DNA of 64,000 nt, taken from positions 3,211 to 67,210 of the forward strand of contig JALXDL010000047.1 in the NCBI GenBank assembly GCA_026990385.1, read 5' to 3'. Source of the stretch: DRKI01 sp011051875. GTDB taxonomy: Bacteria; Desulfobacterota; Desulfobulbia; Desulfobulbales; Desulfobulbaceae. This document shows positions 45,663 to 53,103 of this stretch, one piece after another (position 1 is the first letter of the stretch; each line of letters starts with the position of its first letter). The translations under genes and the position numbers were made by a program. The notes beneath the pieces were generated by a model. It was not told the DNA's origin and ran no database searches. It saw only the letters and a program-made list of their open reading frames with translations.

Positions 45663-47368
45663 GCAAGCCCCTCAGGCATACCTTTTACCAACGATTCAGC
45701 CTGATCCTGATCTGTTCGGTGCTCCTGGTCAGCGCCATGGTCATTTGGGCGGAACGTCTTTTGTTGACCGGGGACCTGCGTGACAAGGGGGAAAGTATTG
45801 CCGCCATCCTCTCCAGCGTGGCCCTGGACGCGGTGCTGCAACATGACTACGCCACGATCGAGCGCTATGCGGCTGAGATTATGAAGGAGAAATTCGTCAG
45901 CGGCATCGCGGTCATCCGGGATGACGGCGAAATGCTCGCCGGGCAGCGGATCAACGGGCCTGAGCGCGGCCTGGTGACGACCCATCCCATCAGCCTCGGC
46001 AACCGGCGCTTCGGGGTGGTGGAGATCTCCTTTTCCACTCACCGCATCGACGCCATCACCTGGCAGATTGTTGTCGCCGCCGTGGTGGTGATCGCTATTC
46101 TCCACGGCCTCGGGTTTCTGCTCACCAACATGGTGTTGCACAGGACCGTTCTCCTCCCCCTGGCCCGCCTGCGGGAGGCCATCTCCCTGGTCAGCGGCGG
46201 GGATTTCAGCTCCATGGCCGACCCAGGCGGACCGAGGGAGTTTGCGGCCATCGGTACCGCGTTTAACGACATGGCGGCCAGGTTGAAAAAGAGCTTTACC
46301 CGGATCGAGGAGAGCCGCCGGGCCCTGGACCTGGAGCGCAACAAGCTGGCGGCGATTGTCGGGGCCATGGCCGATGGCATGTTTGTCACTGACAACAATG
46401 GAATCATCACCGCCTTCAACCGGTCCGCCGTCGCCATCTCCGGCTACTCCGAGGCGGATGCCATCGGCCAATGCTGCGAAGATCTTTTCAGGACGACCCT
46501 CTGCCGGGATGCCTGCGCCCTCGAAAACCGGGGCGAGACAAGGGAGAACGTGGAGACCACCATGATCACCAAGGACGGCAGGCTGCTGGACGTGGCGGTA
46601 AGTTCCGCCATCCTGCTGGACAAGGAGGGCGAGCGCATCGGCGGGGTCCAGACCTTCCGGGACATCACCGAAGAGAAACGGCGGCACGACCTGTACTGCC
46701 GCACCGAAAAACTGGCCGCGGTCGGGCAATTGGCGGCCGGCGTGGCCCATGAGCTCAACAATCCCTTGAGCAATATCATCGGCTATGCCAGGATGGTACG
46801 CCCGCGGACGGCGCCGGAAAAGATCGCCGAACGGATCGAGGTCATCATCGAACAGGCCAGGAAATGTTCGGAGATCGTCCACGGACTGCTGGACTACTCC
46901 CGGACCTCGGCCTCGGAAAAAAACCAGGTTGATCCGGTTCGGGTGATCAACCGAATCGCCGAAATCCTCTCCCTGCAGGTGAAGAAAAAAAGGATCCTGT
47001 TTACCGTGGAGGTGGAGCAACTGCCACACCTGTCGGTCGACGAACGGAAGCTGGAGCAGGTGATCATGAACCTGGCCATCAATGCCATCCAGGCGGTGAA
47101 GCCCGGCGGACGGGTCTCCCTGCGGGCCCGGCGGGCCGGCGAGATGCTGCGTATCGAGGTTGCCGACAACGGCCCCGGCATCCCGCGTGAGCTGCGCTGT
47201 CGCATCTTTGATCCATTCTTTACCACCAAGCCGGTGGGCGAGGGAACCGGCCTGGGGCTGGCCATCTGCGCCGGGATCGTGGAGGAGCTCCACGGCCTGA
47301 TCGAACTTGGCACACCGGAACAGGGCGCCCTCTTCGTGGTCTCCTTCCCGCTTGCCGGAAACAGGTAA
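45659..47368 (+). CDS. Sensor histidine kinase with HAMP and PAS domains
   Basis: A 569-residue membrane kinase: TM1 (~14-34), extracytoplasmic part, TM2 (~139-160), HAMP, a PAS domain (AIVGAMADGMFVTDNNGIITAFNRSAVAISGYSEADAIG), HisKA with His364 in AAGVAHELNNPLSN, and HATPase with DNGPGIP and GEGTGLGLAI. Overlaps the upstream sensor gene by ATGA. Its last codon and TAA stop are supplied by an inserted MITE: deleting the insert would restore a frame ending at TGA over the ATG of the next gene. The original tail would have been GNSTQEEG in place of GNR. Kinase domains are unaffected. Confidence 0.9.
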   Translation: MSKPLRHTFYQRFSLILICSVLLVSAMVIWAERLLLTGDLRDKGESIAAILSSVALDAVLQHDYATIERYAAEIMKEKFVSGIAVIRDDGEMLAGQRINGPERGLVTTHPISLGNRRFGVVEISFSTHRIDAITWQIVVAAVVVIAILHGLGFLLTNMVLHRTVLLPLARLREAISLVSGGDFSSMADPGGPREFAAIGTAFNDMAARLKKSFTRIEESRRALDLERNKLAAIVGAMADGMFVTDNNGIITAFNRSAVAISGYSEADAIGQCCEDLFRTTLCRDACALENRGETRENVETTMITKDGRLLDVAVSSAILLDKEGERIGGVQTFRDITEEKRRHDLYCRTEKLAAVGQLAAGVAHELNNPLSNIIGYARMVRPRTAPEKIAERIEVIIEQARKCSEIVHGLLDYSRTSASEKNQVDPVRVINRIAEILSLQVKKKRILFTVEVEQLPHLSVDERKLEQVIMNLAINAIQAVKPGGRVSLRARRAGEMLRIEVADNGPGIPRELRCRIFDPFFTTKPVGEGTGLGLAICAGIVEELHGLIELGTPEQGALFVVSFPLAGNR

Positions 47369-47521
47369 CTCGTCACAGGCACCTCGCCTTTGCACGGTCG
47401 CGCCAGTCCGCATAGGCGGTCTATAGCGAACTGGCGCGACCGTGCAAAGGCGAGGTGCCTGTGACGAGTTACCTGTTTCTGGTTGTAAAAACAACACCTT
47501 GCTTGCCCCGTGATCAGTTAC
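47365..47521 (+). mobile_element. 157-bp MITE-like palindromic element, copy 2 (perfect palindrome)
   Basis: Flanked by the 8-bp duplication GGAAACAG (47357-47364 and 47522-47529). The first 42 bases (47365-47406) are a perfect inverted repeat of 47431-47472 around a 24-base loop. A small hairpin tail and the inverted end GTAACTGATCAC close the element. It sits exactly between the histidine kinase and its regulator and provides the kinase stop codon. Confidence 0.93.
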
Positions 47522-47544
47522 GGAAACAGTACACAGGAGGAAGG

Positions 47545-48894
47545 ATGAGCGATCCCCTGCCGATCCTGATTGTGGACGATGACCGCCGCCTGCGGGAACT
47601 CCTGGTCGAGGTCTTTGGCGAGCAGGGATGGCAGGTGCGCGGCGCCGCCGACGGGGACGAGGCCGTGGTGGCCATGAGCCAGGACCGGTTCGGCCTGATT
47701 ATCACCGATCTCAAGATGCCCGGGCAGGATGGCATGGCCATCCTGCGCCAGGCGGTCGCTATTGACGAGGATGTTCCGGTGATCATGATCACCGGCCACG
47801 GCTCGGTGGATTCGGCCATCGAGGCGATACGGCAGGGGGCCTACGATTATATCCAGAAGCCCTTTGACCCGGAAGAGGTTGTCCTGGTTGCCAGGAGAGC
47901 GGTGGACCATTATGCCCTGATTCGCCGGACAAGGGAGCTCGGCCAGACCATTGAGGAATTGCAGGCCCAGGAGCTGATCGGGTCCGGTCCCGAGATGCAG
48001 AGGGTCAAGGAACTGGTCGCCATGGTCGCGGCCCTGGATGTCACCATCCTGATCCAGGGCGAAACCGGCACCGGCAAGGAGCTGGTCGCCAAGCTGGTCC
48101 ACCGCTCCAGCCGCCGGTCGGCCGAGAAATTCCTGCCGGTCAACTGCGGTGGGATCACGGAGAGCCTGCTTGAATCGGAACTCTTCGGCCACGAGGCCGG
48201 TGCGTTCACCGGGGCTGGGGGACAGAAAAAGGGGTTGGTGGAACTGGCCGATCGCGGCACCCTCTTTCTCGATGAAATCAACAACATGCCCGCATCGTTC
48301 CAGGCCAAGATGCTGCGTTTTTTGCAGGATCAAACCTTCATGCGGGTGGGCGGCAGCAAGGAGCTGCGAGCCGATGTCCGGGTGGTGGCGGCCACCAATA
48401 TCGACCTTGCCGATGCCATCCGGGCCGGGAGGTTCCGGGACGATCTCTATTACCGGCTGAAAGTGATGACCATCAAGCTGCCACCCCTGCGCGAGCGGCC
48501 CGGCGATATCATGGAACTGGCCTATTATTTCCTGCAAAAATACAGCCGTCTCTATGAAAAAGAGGTCACGAAGATCAATACCGCCGCCCTGGACTGCCTT
48601 GCCGCCTATCCCTGGCCCGGCAATGTTCGCGAACTGGAAAATGTGATCGGCAGCGCGGTAATCATGGCTGGCGGCACCGCCATCACCCCGGCCGCCCTCC
48701 CCGAAGAGCTGCGGCAGGGGACGGCACCGCATCCGGATGTCGAATCCCTGAACCTCCAGGAGATGGAACAACGGCTCATCCAAAAGGCCCTGGTAAGGAC
48801 AAAGGGCAACAAGGCCCGGGCCGCCCGCCTCCTGGGCATCGACACCTCCACCCTGTGGCGCAAGCTGAAGAGGTTGCAGGCGAGACAACAATGA
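47545..48894 (+). CDS. NtrC-family sigma-54-dependent response regulator
   Basis: A 449-residue regulator. Receiver: DDDRR near the start and phosphoacceptor Asp55 in LIITDLKMPG. AAA+ domain: Walker A GETGTGKE (~172), sigma-54 contact loop GAFTGA (~219) and Walker B TLFLDEINN. C-terminal Fis-type helix-turn-helix: NKARAARLLGIDTSTLWRKLKRL. The start at 47545 follows AGGAGGAAGG. Probably activates the -24/-12 promoter 300 bases downstream of its stop. Before the MITE insertion it overlapped the kinase gene. Confidence 0.94.
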   Translation: MSDPLPILIVDDDRRLRELLVEVFGEQGWQVRGAADGDEAVVAMSQDRFGLIITDLKMPGQDGMAILRQAVAIDEDVPVIMITGHGSVDSAIEAIRQGAYDYIQKPFDPEEVVLVARRAVDHYALIRRTRELGQTIEELQAQELIGSGPEMQRVKELVAMVAALDVTILIQGETGTGKELVAKLVHRSSRRSAEKFLPVNCGGITESLLESELFGHEAGAFTGAGGQKKGLVELADRGTLFLDEINNMPASFQAKMLRFLQDQTFMRVGGSKELRADVRVVAATNIDLADAIRAGRFRDDLYYRLKVMTIKLPPLRERPGDIMELAYYFLQKYSRLYEKEVTKINTAALDCLAAYPWPGNVRELENVIGSAVIMAGGTAITPAALPEELRQGTAPHPDVESLNLQEMEQRLIQKALVRTKGNKARAARLLGIDTSTLWRKLKRLQARQQ

Positions 48895-49088
48895 CCTTCT
48901 CCTGGCAAGCCGGCACAACCACCCGGTCCAGGCCGTTTTCGCGCCTCATCCGCACGCTTCCCTGAAATCTCCCCCTGACCCGCGCCGCCTGGCCATGGCG
49001 GTTCCAGGCTCGATCCCTGAAGTGTTGCCCGCGGTGTGGCGCTGGACGAAGGGCAGCATTGGCCACCGCTGACTTCCTCCCTGCAAAC

Positions 49089-49123
49089 CATTGCACATTG
49101 CCACTGTCTTGCATCCTGCAATG
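49089..49123 (+). promoter_or_regulatory. Candidate enhancer (UAS) for the NtrC-type regulator
   Basis: CATTGCA at 49089-49095 and its inverse TGCAATG at 49117-49123 lie about 70-100 bases upstream of the -24/-12 promoter, where NtrC-family dimers bind. Further TTGCA/TTGCC half-sites lie between them. Assignment to the neighbouring regulator is inferred. Confidence 0.5.
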
Positions 49124-49190
49124 CCTCCCTTCTCTCGTGTTTTTCTATTTTCTCCCATCAAAACCGGGTGGTTGCCAAGGTGACACAAGG

Positions 49191-49206
49191 TGGCACCCGC
49201 CTTGCA
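49191..49206 (+). promoter_or_regulatory. Sigma-54 (-24/-12) promoter
   Basis: TGGCACCCGCCTTGCA matches the consensus TGGCAC-N5-TTGCA at every fixed position. Transcription would start near 49217, about 65 bases before the rhodanese start codon. The gene just upstream encodes a sigma-54 activator. Confidence 0.88.
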
Positions 49207-49280
49207 CAAGGTTTATGGCAACCATGGCGGCCCGACGGTGCCGCCCAAGTATCAACGAACACGAAAAAAGGAGGAAACAG

Positions 49281-50654
49281 ATGCCCGAAAAAGCAATCAA
49301 GGGCGGTGTTGCGCTTGTCGCCGCGGCCATGTTGGCAGGCATGGCCGCCGGTGCCGCCTGGGCGGTGCCCGGCCAGATCCAGCAGAACTGCAAACAATGC
49401 CACCAGGCCGGGGAGAACACCCTGTGGGGCATGATCAAGCCCGGCAGCCAGGGTAAATCCTCGTTTGCGATGCAGATCGGCAACCAGACCTGGAATCTGC
49501 TGTATGACAAGAACAGCAGGCTCAAGAAGATGCGCTCCGTGGTCCAGCTCCGGGACAACGAGGCGGTGATGGCCAGGATCAAGCCCACCGGCGATCACCA
49601 GGGCTATGTGGAGGAATTCCGCTACAAACCGAATCTGAGCTTCCTGAAACCCGGGATGGTGATCGAGATCGACGACCTTGCCAATCTGATGCAACAGGAT
49701 CCGCGCAAGGCCAATTACGTTATCTTCGATGTCCGGGGCTACGGCGATTATATCGACGGCCACCTGCCCGGCGCCGTCTCCCTGCCCTATTACCGGATGA
49801 ACGCCTTTATGGACCGGCTGCCCAAGGACAAAAACACCCACATCATCACCTACTGCAACTCCTATGGCTGAGGCATGAGCCCTCACTTTTACAGGACTGT
49901 AAAAGAGATCTTTGGCTACAAGAACGTTCATGCCTTCTACGCCGGATTCCCCGTCTGGCAGAAGACCGGCCACGCGATCTATACCGAGCCGGAATTCCTG
50001 AAAATGATGATCGATGAACATGGCGCCTTTGTCCTGGTCGACCTGCGGGAGCCGGAGGTGGCCGCCAAAAACCATATCCCGGGGGCGGTCAACTACCCCA
50101 TGTCCACGCTCCGTGAGCTCTACGATGACCTGCCCGCTGACAAGAACGCCCGGATCATCTACTATTCGGACAACGACGCGGACGCCCGCCAGGCCCATCG
50201 TACCATGCGGATCAACGGCTACAACCGCGGTTATATCCTGAATGGCGGTATCCAGGCCTGGATGGCCAAGGGCTATCCCGTTGCCCACCATCAGCTCAAG
50301 GACGCAATCGAGTACAGCTACCGACTTCTGCCCGGCGTGGTGGACGCCAGGGAGTTCAAGGCGGTGGCGGCCGGCAAGGTGCCGGACAAGGTGATTCTCG
50401 ATGTGCGCAGCGCCGGGGAGGTGATCAAGGGACAGATCACGGGGAGCATCAACATCCCCATCGACACCCTGGACCGGCGCTGGAGCGAGCTGCCAAAGAA
50501 CAAGGAATACCTGGCCATGTGCTCCGGCGGCAACCGGGCCCGGATGGCCTACATGATCCTCAAGGACCACGGTTACAGGGCGCGCTACCTCGACGCCAAG
50601 GTCAAGGTCAACAAGGACGGCACCATAAAGAGCATCAAGATGCGCCATAATTGA
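49281..50654 (+). CDS. Secreted three-rhodanese c-type-heme protein, probable selenoprotein (TGA at codon 197)
   Basis: Reading through TGA 49869-49871 gives one 457-residue protein. Signal peptide to about residue 28 (AAWA), heme motif CKQCH at 37-41, then three rhodanese domains. Domain 1 (~105-220) has DVRGYGDYIDGHLPGAVSLP and the active loop YCNSYG-(Sec)-G: Cys192 and Sec197. The sequence resumes in frame with GMSPHFYRTVKEIFGYKNVHAFYAGFPVWQKTGH, exactly the rhodanese C-terminal half, so the domain is complete only with readthrough. Domain 2 lacks a catalytic Cys (IIYYSDNDADAR); domain 3 has Cys414 in AMCSGGNRARMAY. An ideal SECIS hairpin follows. AAAGGAGG sets the start. Probably handles periplasmic sulfane sulfur (or selenium) coupled to electron transfer. 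Confidence 0.88.
49872..49905 (+). promoter_or_regulatory. Bacterial SECIS element after TGA 49869-49871
   Basis: CUUUUAC (49886-49892) pairs perfectly with GUAAAAG (49899-49905) around the loop AGGACU. The loop starts 22 bases after the TGA and has G at its second and third positions. It closely resembles the E. coli fdhF element with its AGGUCU loop, the part bound by SelB. Confidence 0.85.
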
Positions 50655-50714
50655 TTCGTATCCACGCCCCCGATCCCGCATGACCGGAGGGGGAATCCCA
50701 TGGAGGACAAGCCC

Positions 50715-51626
50715 ATGAAACAGTACGTAAGGATCATCCCGGCCCTGCTGGCGGCCGTCCTGCTGCTCACTACCTCCGCCACGGCCGGCCTGCTGGTGGA
50801 CGGGAAATGGCTCAAGGCGCACCGCAACGACCCCAACCTGGTCGTGGTCGATGTGCAGAACAAGCCCGGAAGTTACGACCAGGGACATATCCCCGGCGCG
50901 GTCAAGGTCGTACGCCATGTCGATCTTGAAGACCCCACCCGGTATCCACCGAACAAGTATCCCCGACAACGACAGTTCCTGAACCTGATGCGCCGTCTGG
51001 GGATCGACAATGACACCACCGTGGTCGCCTATGACGACAAGCCTTCGATCTTTGCAAGCCGCCTGCTTTTCGTCATGGAGCTCTACGGCCACGACATCAA
51101 CAAGCTCAAGCTGCTCGATGGAGGCATCGCCAAATGGAAGAAGGAAGGCAACCGCCTCTCCACCAGCTCTCCTTTGCCCCGTTCAGCCCGACGCTATGTG
51201 ACCAACGGCCCGGATGCAACCTTGCTCGTCTCATGGTCCGATGTCTTCAACGATGTGATCCACAAACAAAAACCCGATGTGGTGCTTCACGACGCCCGGC
51301 CACTTGCCGAATTTAACGGCACCAGGATCCGGGCGATCCGGGGCGGCCATATCCCCGGGGCGGTCAATCTCGAAGCTGTCAAGGTGGCGAACAACAAGGA
51401 CCATGCCTTCAAGGAAGTTGACGACATCCGCCGGGCCTTTGTTGCCGCCGGGATCACGGGGGACAGGACCATCTACACCTATTGCCACAGCTCGGACCGG
51501 TCGGCCCACGCCTATATGGTCCTCAAACACCTGCTGGGCTACCCACGCGTGAAGGTATACGAGGGGGCCTGGAACGAATGGGCCGCCCTGACCGCGCTGC
51601 CTGCCGCTGACGAGGAATATAAGTAA
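50715..51626 (+). CDS. Secreted two-domain thiosulfate sulfurtransferase (rhodanese)
   Basis: A 303-residue protein with signal peptide MKQYVRIIPALLAAVLLLTTSATA and two rhodanese domains. The N-terminal domain is catalytically empty (VVAYDDKPSIFASRLLFV), the C-terminal one has the active loop YTYCHSSDRSAHAYM with its nucleophile Cys and Arg/Ser. This is the usual plan of SseA/TST sulfurtransferases, which move sulfane sulfur from thiosulfate to a thiol or cyanide acceptor. GGAGG lies eight bases before the ATG at 50715. It follows the selenoprotein gene by 60 bases; same operon. Confidence 0.92.
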   Translation: MKQYVRIIPALLAAVLLLTTSATAGLLVDGKWLKAHRNDPNLVVVDVQNKPGSYDQGHIPGAVKVVRHVDLEDPTRYPPNKYPRQRQFLNLMRRLGIDNDTTVVAYDDKPSIFASRLLFVMELYGHDINKLKLLDGGIAKWKKEGNRLSTSSPLPRSARRYVTNGPDATLLVSWSDVFNDVIHKQKPDVVLHDARPLAEFNGTRIRAIRGGHIPGAVNLEAVKVANNKDHAFKEVDDIRRAFVAAGITGDRTIYTYCHSSDRSAHAYMVLKHLLGYPRVKVYEGAWNEWAALTALPAADEEYK

Positions 51627-51653
51627 TCGATAAATCAAAAAACGGAGAAAAAA

Positions 51654-52391
51654 ATGCTACATAAACGCATCATCTCGTTTTGTGTCGCCGCCCTGCTGAT
51701 CGGCGGTTCCCCCGCCGGCGGCGCGGTCATCAAGGGGGCCTCGCCCGCCGACCGGACGGCAGCATGGTATGCCATGGACTGGGTACTCAACGCCCCGTAT
51801 TCACCGGTGTTTTATGTGTGGGACACCGAAAGCGCCCTGGGTCGCTACGCCCCCATGACCAAGACCATTACCCTCAAGGACCTGATCAAGTTCCACGGCC
51901 ATGCCTGCGATGGTCTTATCCAGGCGGCCGCCGCCCTCAAGGTGGCGACGGACAAACTCTTTCCCGATGGCGTCATTGACCGTACCAACCTCAGGATTCT
52001 CTCCAAGAACGGTCCCTGCTTCATGGACGCCTCGGCCTACATCACGGGCGGCCGGATCAACTTCGGCACCCTGGACGTGGATAACTCCCTCGGGGCGAGC
52101 TGGATCGTGCAGGTCATCAGCACCGGCAGGACGGTCAAGGTCAGCCGCCGGCCCGGTGTCTTTCCAGAGGATCTTGAACGTCTTGAAAAAAAGGTGAAAA
52201 GCGGCAAAGCCAGCCCGGAAGAAGTCACTCGAACCCGGGACGTGGCCTGGATATTTTCCAAGCAACTGCTGGAACACCCGCTCACGGATTCCTTTGCCGT
52301 GGAGGAGCTGACCGATTTCACCTGGCCGCGATCCGTCTATGGCCATGTCGGACAACGCAGTGATATTAAGCATAAAAACGACCCCTATTGA
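51654..52391 (+). CDS. Secreted FmdE-domain protein
   Basis: A 245-residue protein with signal peptide (MLHKRIISFCVAALLIGGSPAGGA). The FmdE metal motif FHGHACDGLIQAAAALKVATDKLF lies near residues 82-105, and GPCFMDASAYITGGRINFGTLDVD near 120-145 holds a second conserved Cys. A periplasmic FmdE protein next to two rhodaneses suggests metal-dependent handling of sulfur compounds, but no reaction is known. Third gene of the sigma-54-dependent unit. A second, cytoplasmic FmdE protein is encoded at 40.7-41.3 kb. Confidence 0.85.
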   Translation: MLHKRIISFCVAALLIGGSPAGGAVIKGASPADRTAAWYAMDWVLNAPYSPVFYVWDTESALGRYAPMTKTITLKDLIKFHGHACDGLIQAAAALKVATDKLFPDGVIDRTNLRILSKNGPCFMDASAYITGGRINFGTLDVDNSLGASWIVQVISTGRTVKVSRRPGVFPEDLERLEKKVKSGKASPEEVTRTRDVAWIFSKQLLEHPLTDSFAVEELTDFTWPRSVYGHVGQRSDIKHKNDPY

Positions 52392-52427
52392 TCCCCATGT
52401 CACACCACTGACAGGAGGGAGATATTG

Positions 52428-52640
52428 ACCAATGGGCCGGCCGTTGTGATGTAACTGATCACAGGGCAAGCAAGGTGTTGTTTTTACAACCACCTCATTG
52501 TAACTCGTCTCAGGTGCCTCGAATTTGTGCAGGCGCGCCAGTTCGCTATAGACCGCCTATGCTTACCTGGCGCGACCGTGCAAAGGCGAGGTGCCTGTGA
52601 CGAGTTACGTTGTGATTTCACCACCTCCCGGCCCATTGGT
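52428..52640 (+). terminator. Terminator-like hairpin interrupted by MITE copy 3
   Basis: ACCAATGGGCCGG (52428-52440) and its exact inverse CCGGCCCATTGGT (52628-52640) form a 13-bp stem. Without the MITE and its duplicated site, the loop would have been about 21 bases. It lies 37 bases after the FmdE stop and probably ended the rhodanese operon. With the insertion the arms are 187 bases apart. Confidence 0.7.
52451..52608 (-). mobile_element. 158-bp MITE-like palindromic element, copy 3
   Basis: An inverted-orientation copy of the elements at 44090 and 47365, flanked by the 8-bp duplication GTTGTGAT (52443-52450 and 52609-52616). The large hairpin is imperfect in the same way as copy 1. It is inserted in the loop of a 13-bp hairpin after the FmdE gene. 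Confidence 0.92.
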
Positions 52641-52713
52641 GTGAATGGATTCAGAAGGCGTGGGAACGCCTGCAGGAGTGGGGAGGCCTGCGGCGGAAAT
52701 AAAGACTTGACCT

Positions 52714-52731
52714 TATCCGCATATGCGGATA
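52714..52731. promoter_or_regulatory. Candidate ArsR operator
   Basis: TATCCGCATATGCGGATA is a perfect 18-bp palindrome ending ten bases before the arsR start codon. A TTGACC -35-like box lies directly before it. Position and symmetry fit an autoregulatory ArsR site. Confidence 0.7.
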
Positions 52732-52740
52732 CAAAGAGCC

Positions 52741-53103
52741 ATGAAGAAAACCGCGCACCTTTTCAAGGCCCTTTCCGAGGAGATCAGGCTCAGGATCCTG
52801 GCCCTGCTGCAGGACGGAGAGCTCTGCGTCTGCGACCTGATGGCGGTCCTGGAGCTGCCGCAGTCAACGGTCTCCCGCCACCTCACCTACCTCCGCCACG
52901 CGGGCCTGGTGGAGGGAGAACGGCGCGGCGTGTGGATGTACTACCGGCTGCTGGACAGCGGAGACCCCCTGGCCCGGGACCTGCTGCGCCTTCTGGCCGC
53001 TCACCTGCCGCTTTTCGAGATCATCCGCCAGGACCGGCAGGCCCTGGCCGACTACCTTGCCGAGAAAAAAGAGAACAGATGCAACGAAGGAGCCAACAGA
53101 TGA
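52741..53103 (+). CDS. arsR: ArsR-family arsenite-responsive repressor
   Basis: A 120-residue winged-helix repressor. The As(III)-binding motif ELCVCDLMAVLELPQSTVSRHL places the two cysteines of CVC in the recognition-helix region, as in classical ArsR. Arsenite binding should release it from the palindromic operator just upstream. The start at 52741 (MKKTAHLFKALSEE) is preferred over 52723. Its stop overlaps the acr3 start (ATGA). Confidence 0.93.
   Translation: MKKTAHLFKALSEEIRLRILALLQDGELCVCDLMAVLELPQSTVSRHLTYLRHAGLVEGERRGVWMYYRLLDSGDPLARDLLRLLAAHLPLFEIIRQDRQALADYLAEKKENRCNEGANR

Larger units (their letters stand above)
48895..49280. other. Intergenic control region of the rhodanese operon
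   Basis: About 385 bases without a gene. It contains an inverted repeat (49089-49123) at typical enhancer distance and a sigma-54 promoter (49191-49206), both described separately. Confidence 0.7.

Noticed and set aside
52389..52460. FmdE gene at 51654 as another TGA-readthrough gene
   Set aside because: The protein is complete before the TGA, the extension is short and unlike any domain, and no SECIS-like hairpin is at the right distance.
44090..52608. MITE copies as integron attC sites
   Set aside because: Ends do not fit the RYYYAAC/GTTRRRY core sites, and each copy has an 8-bp target duplication, which attC cassettes do not make.
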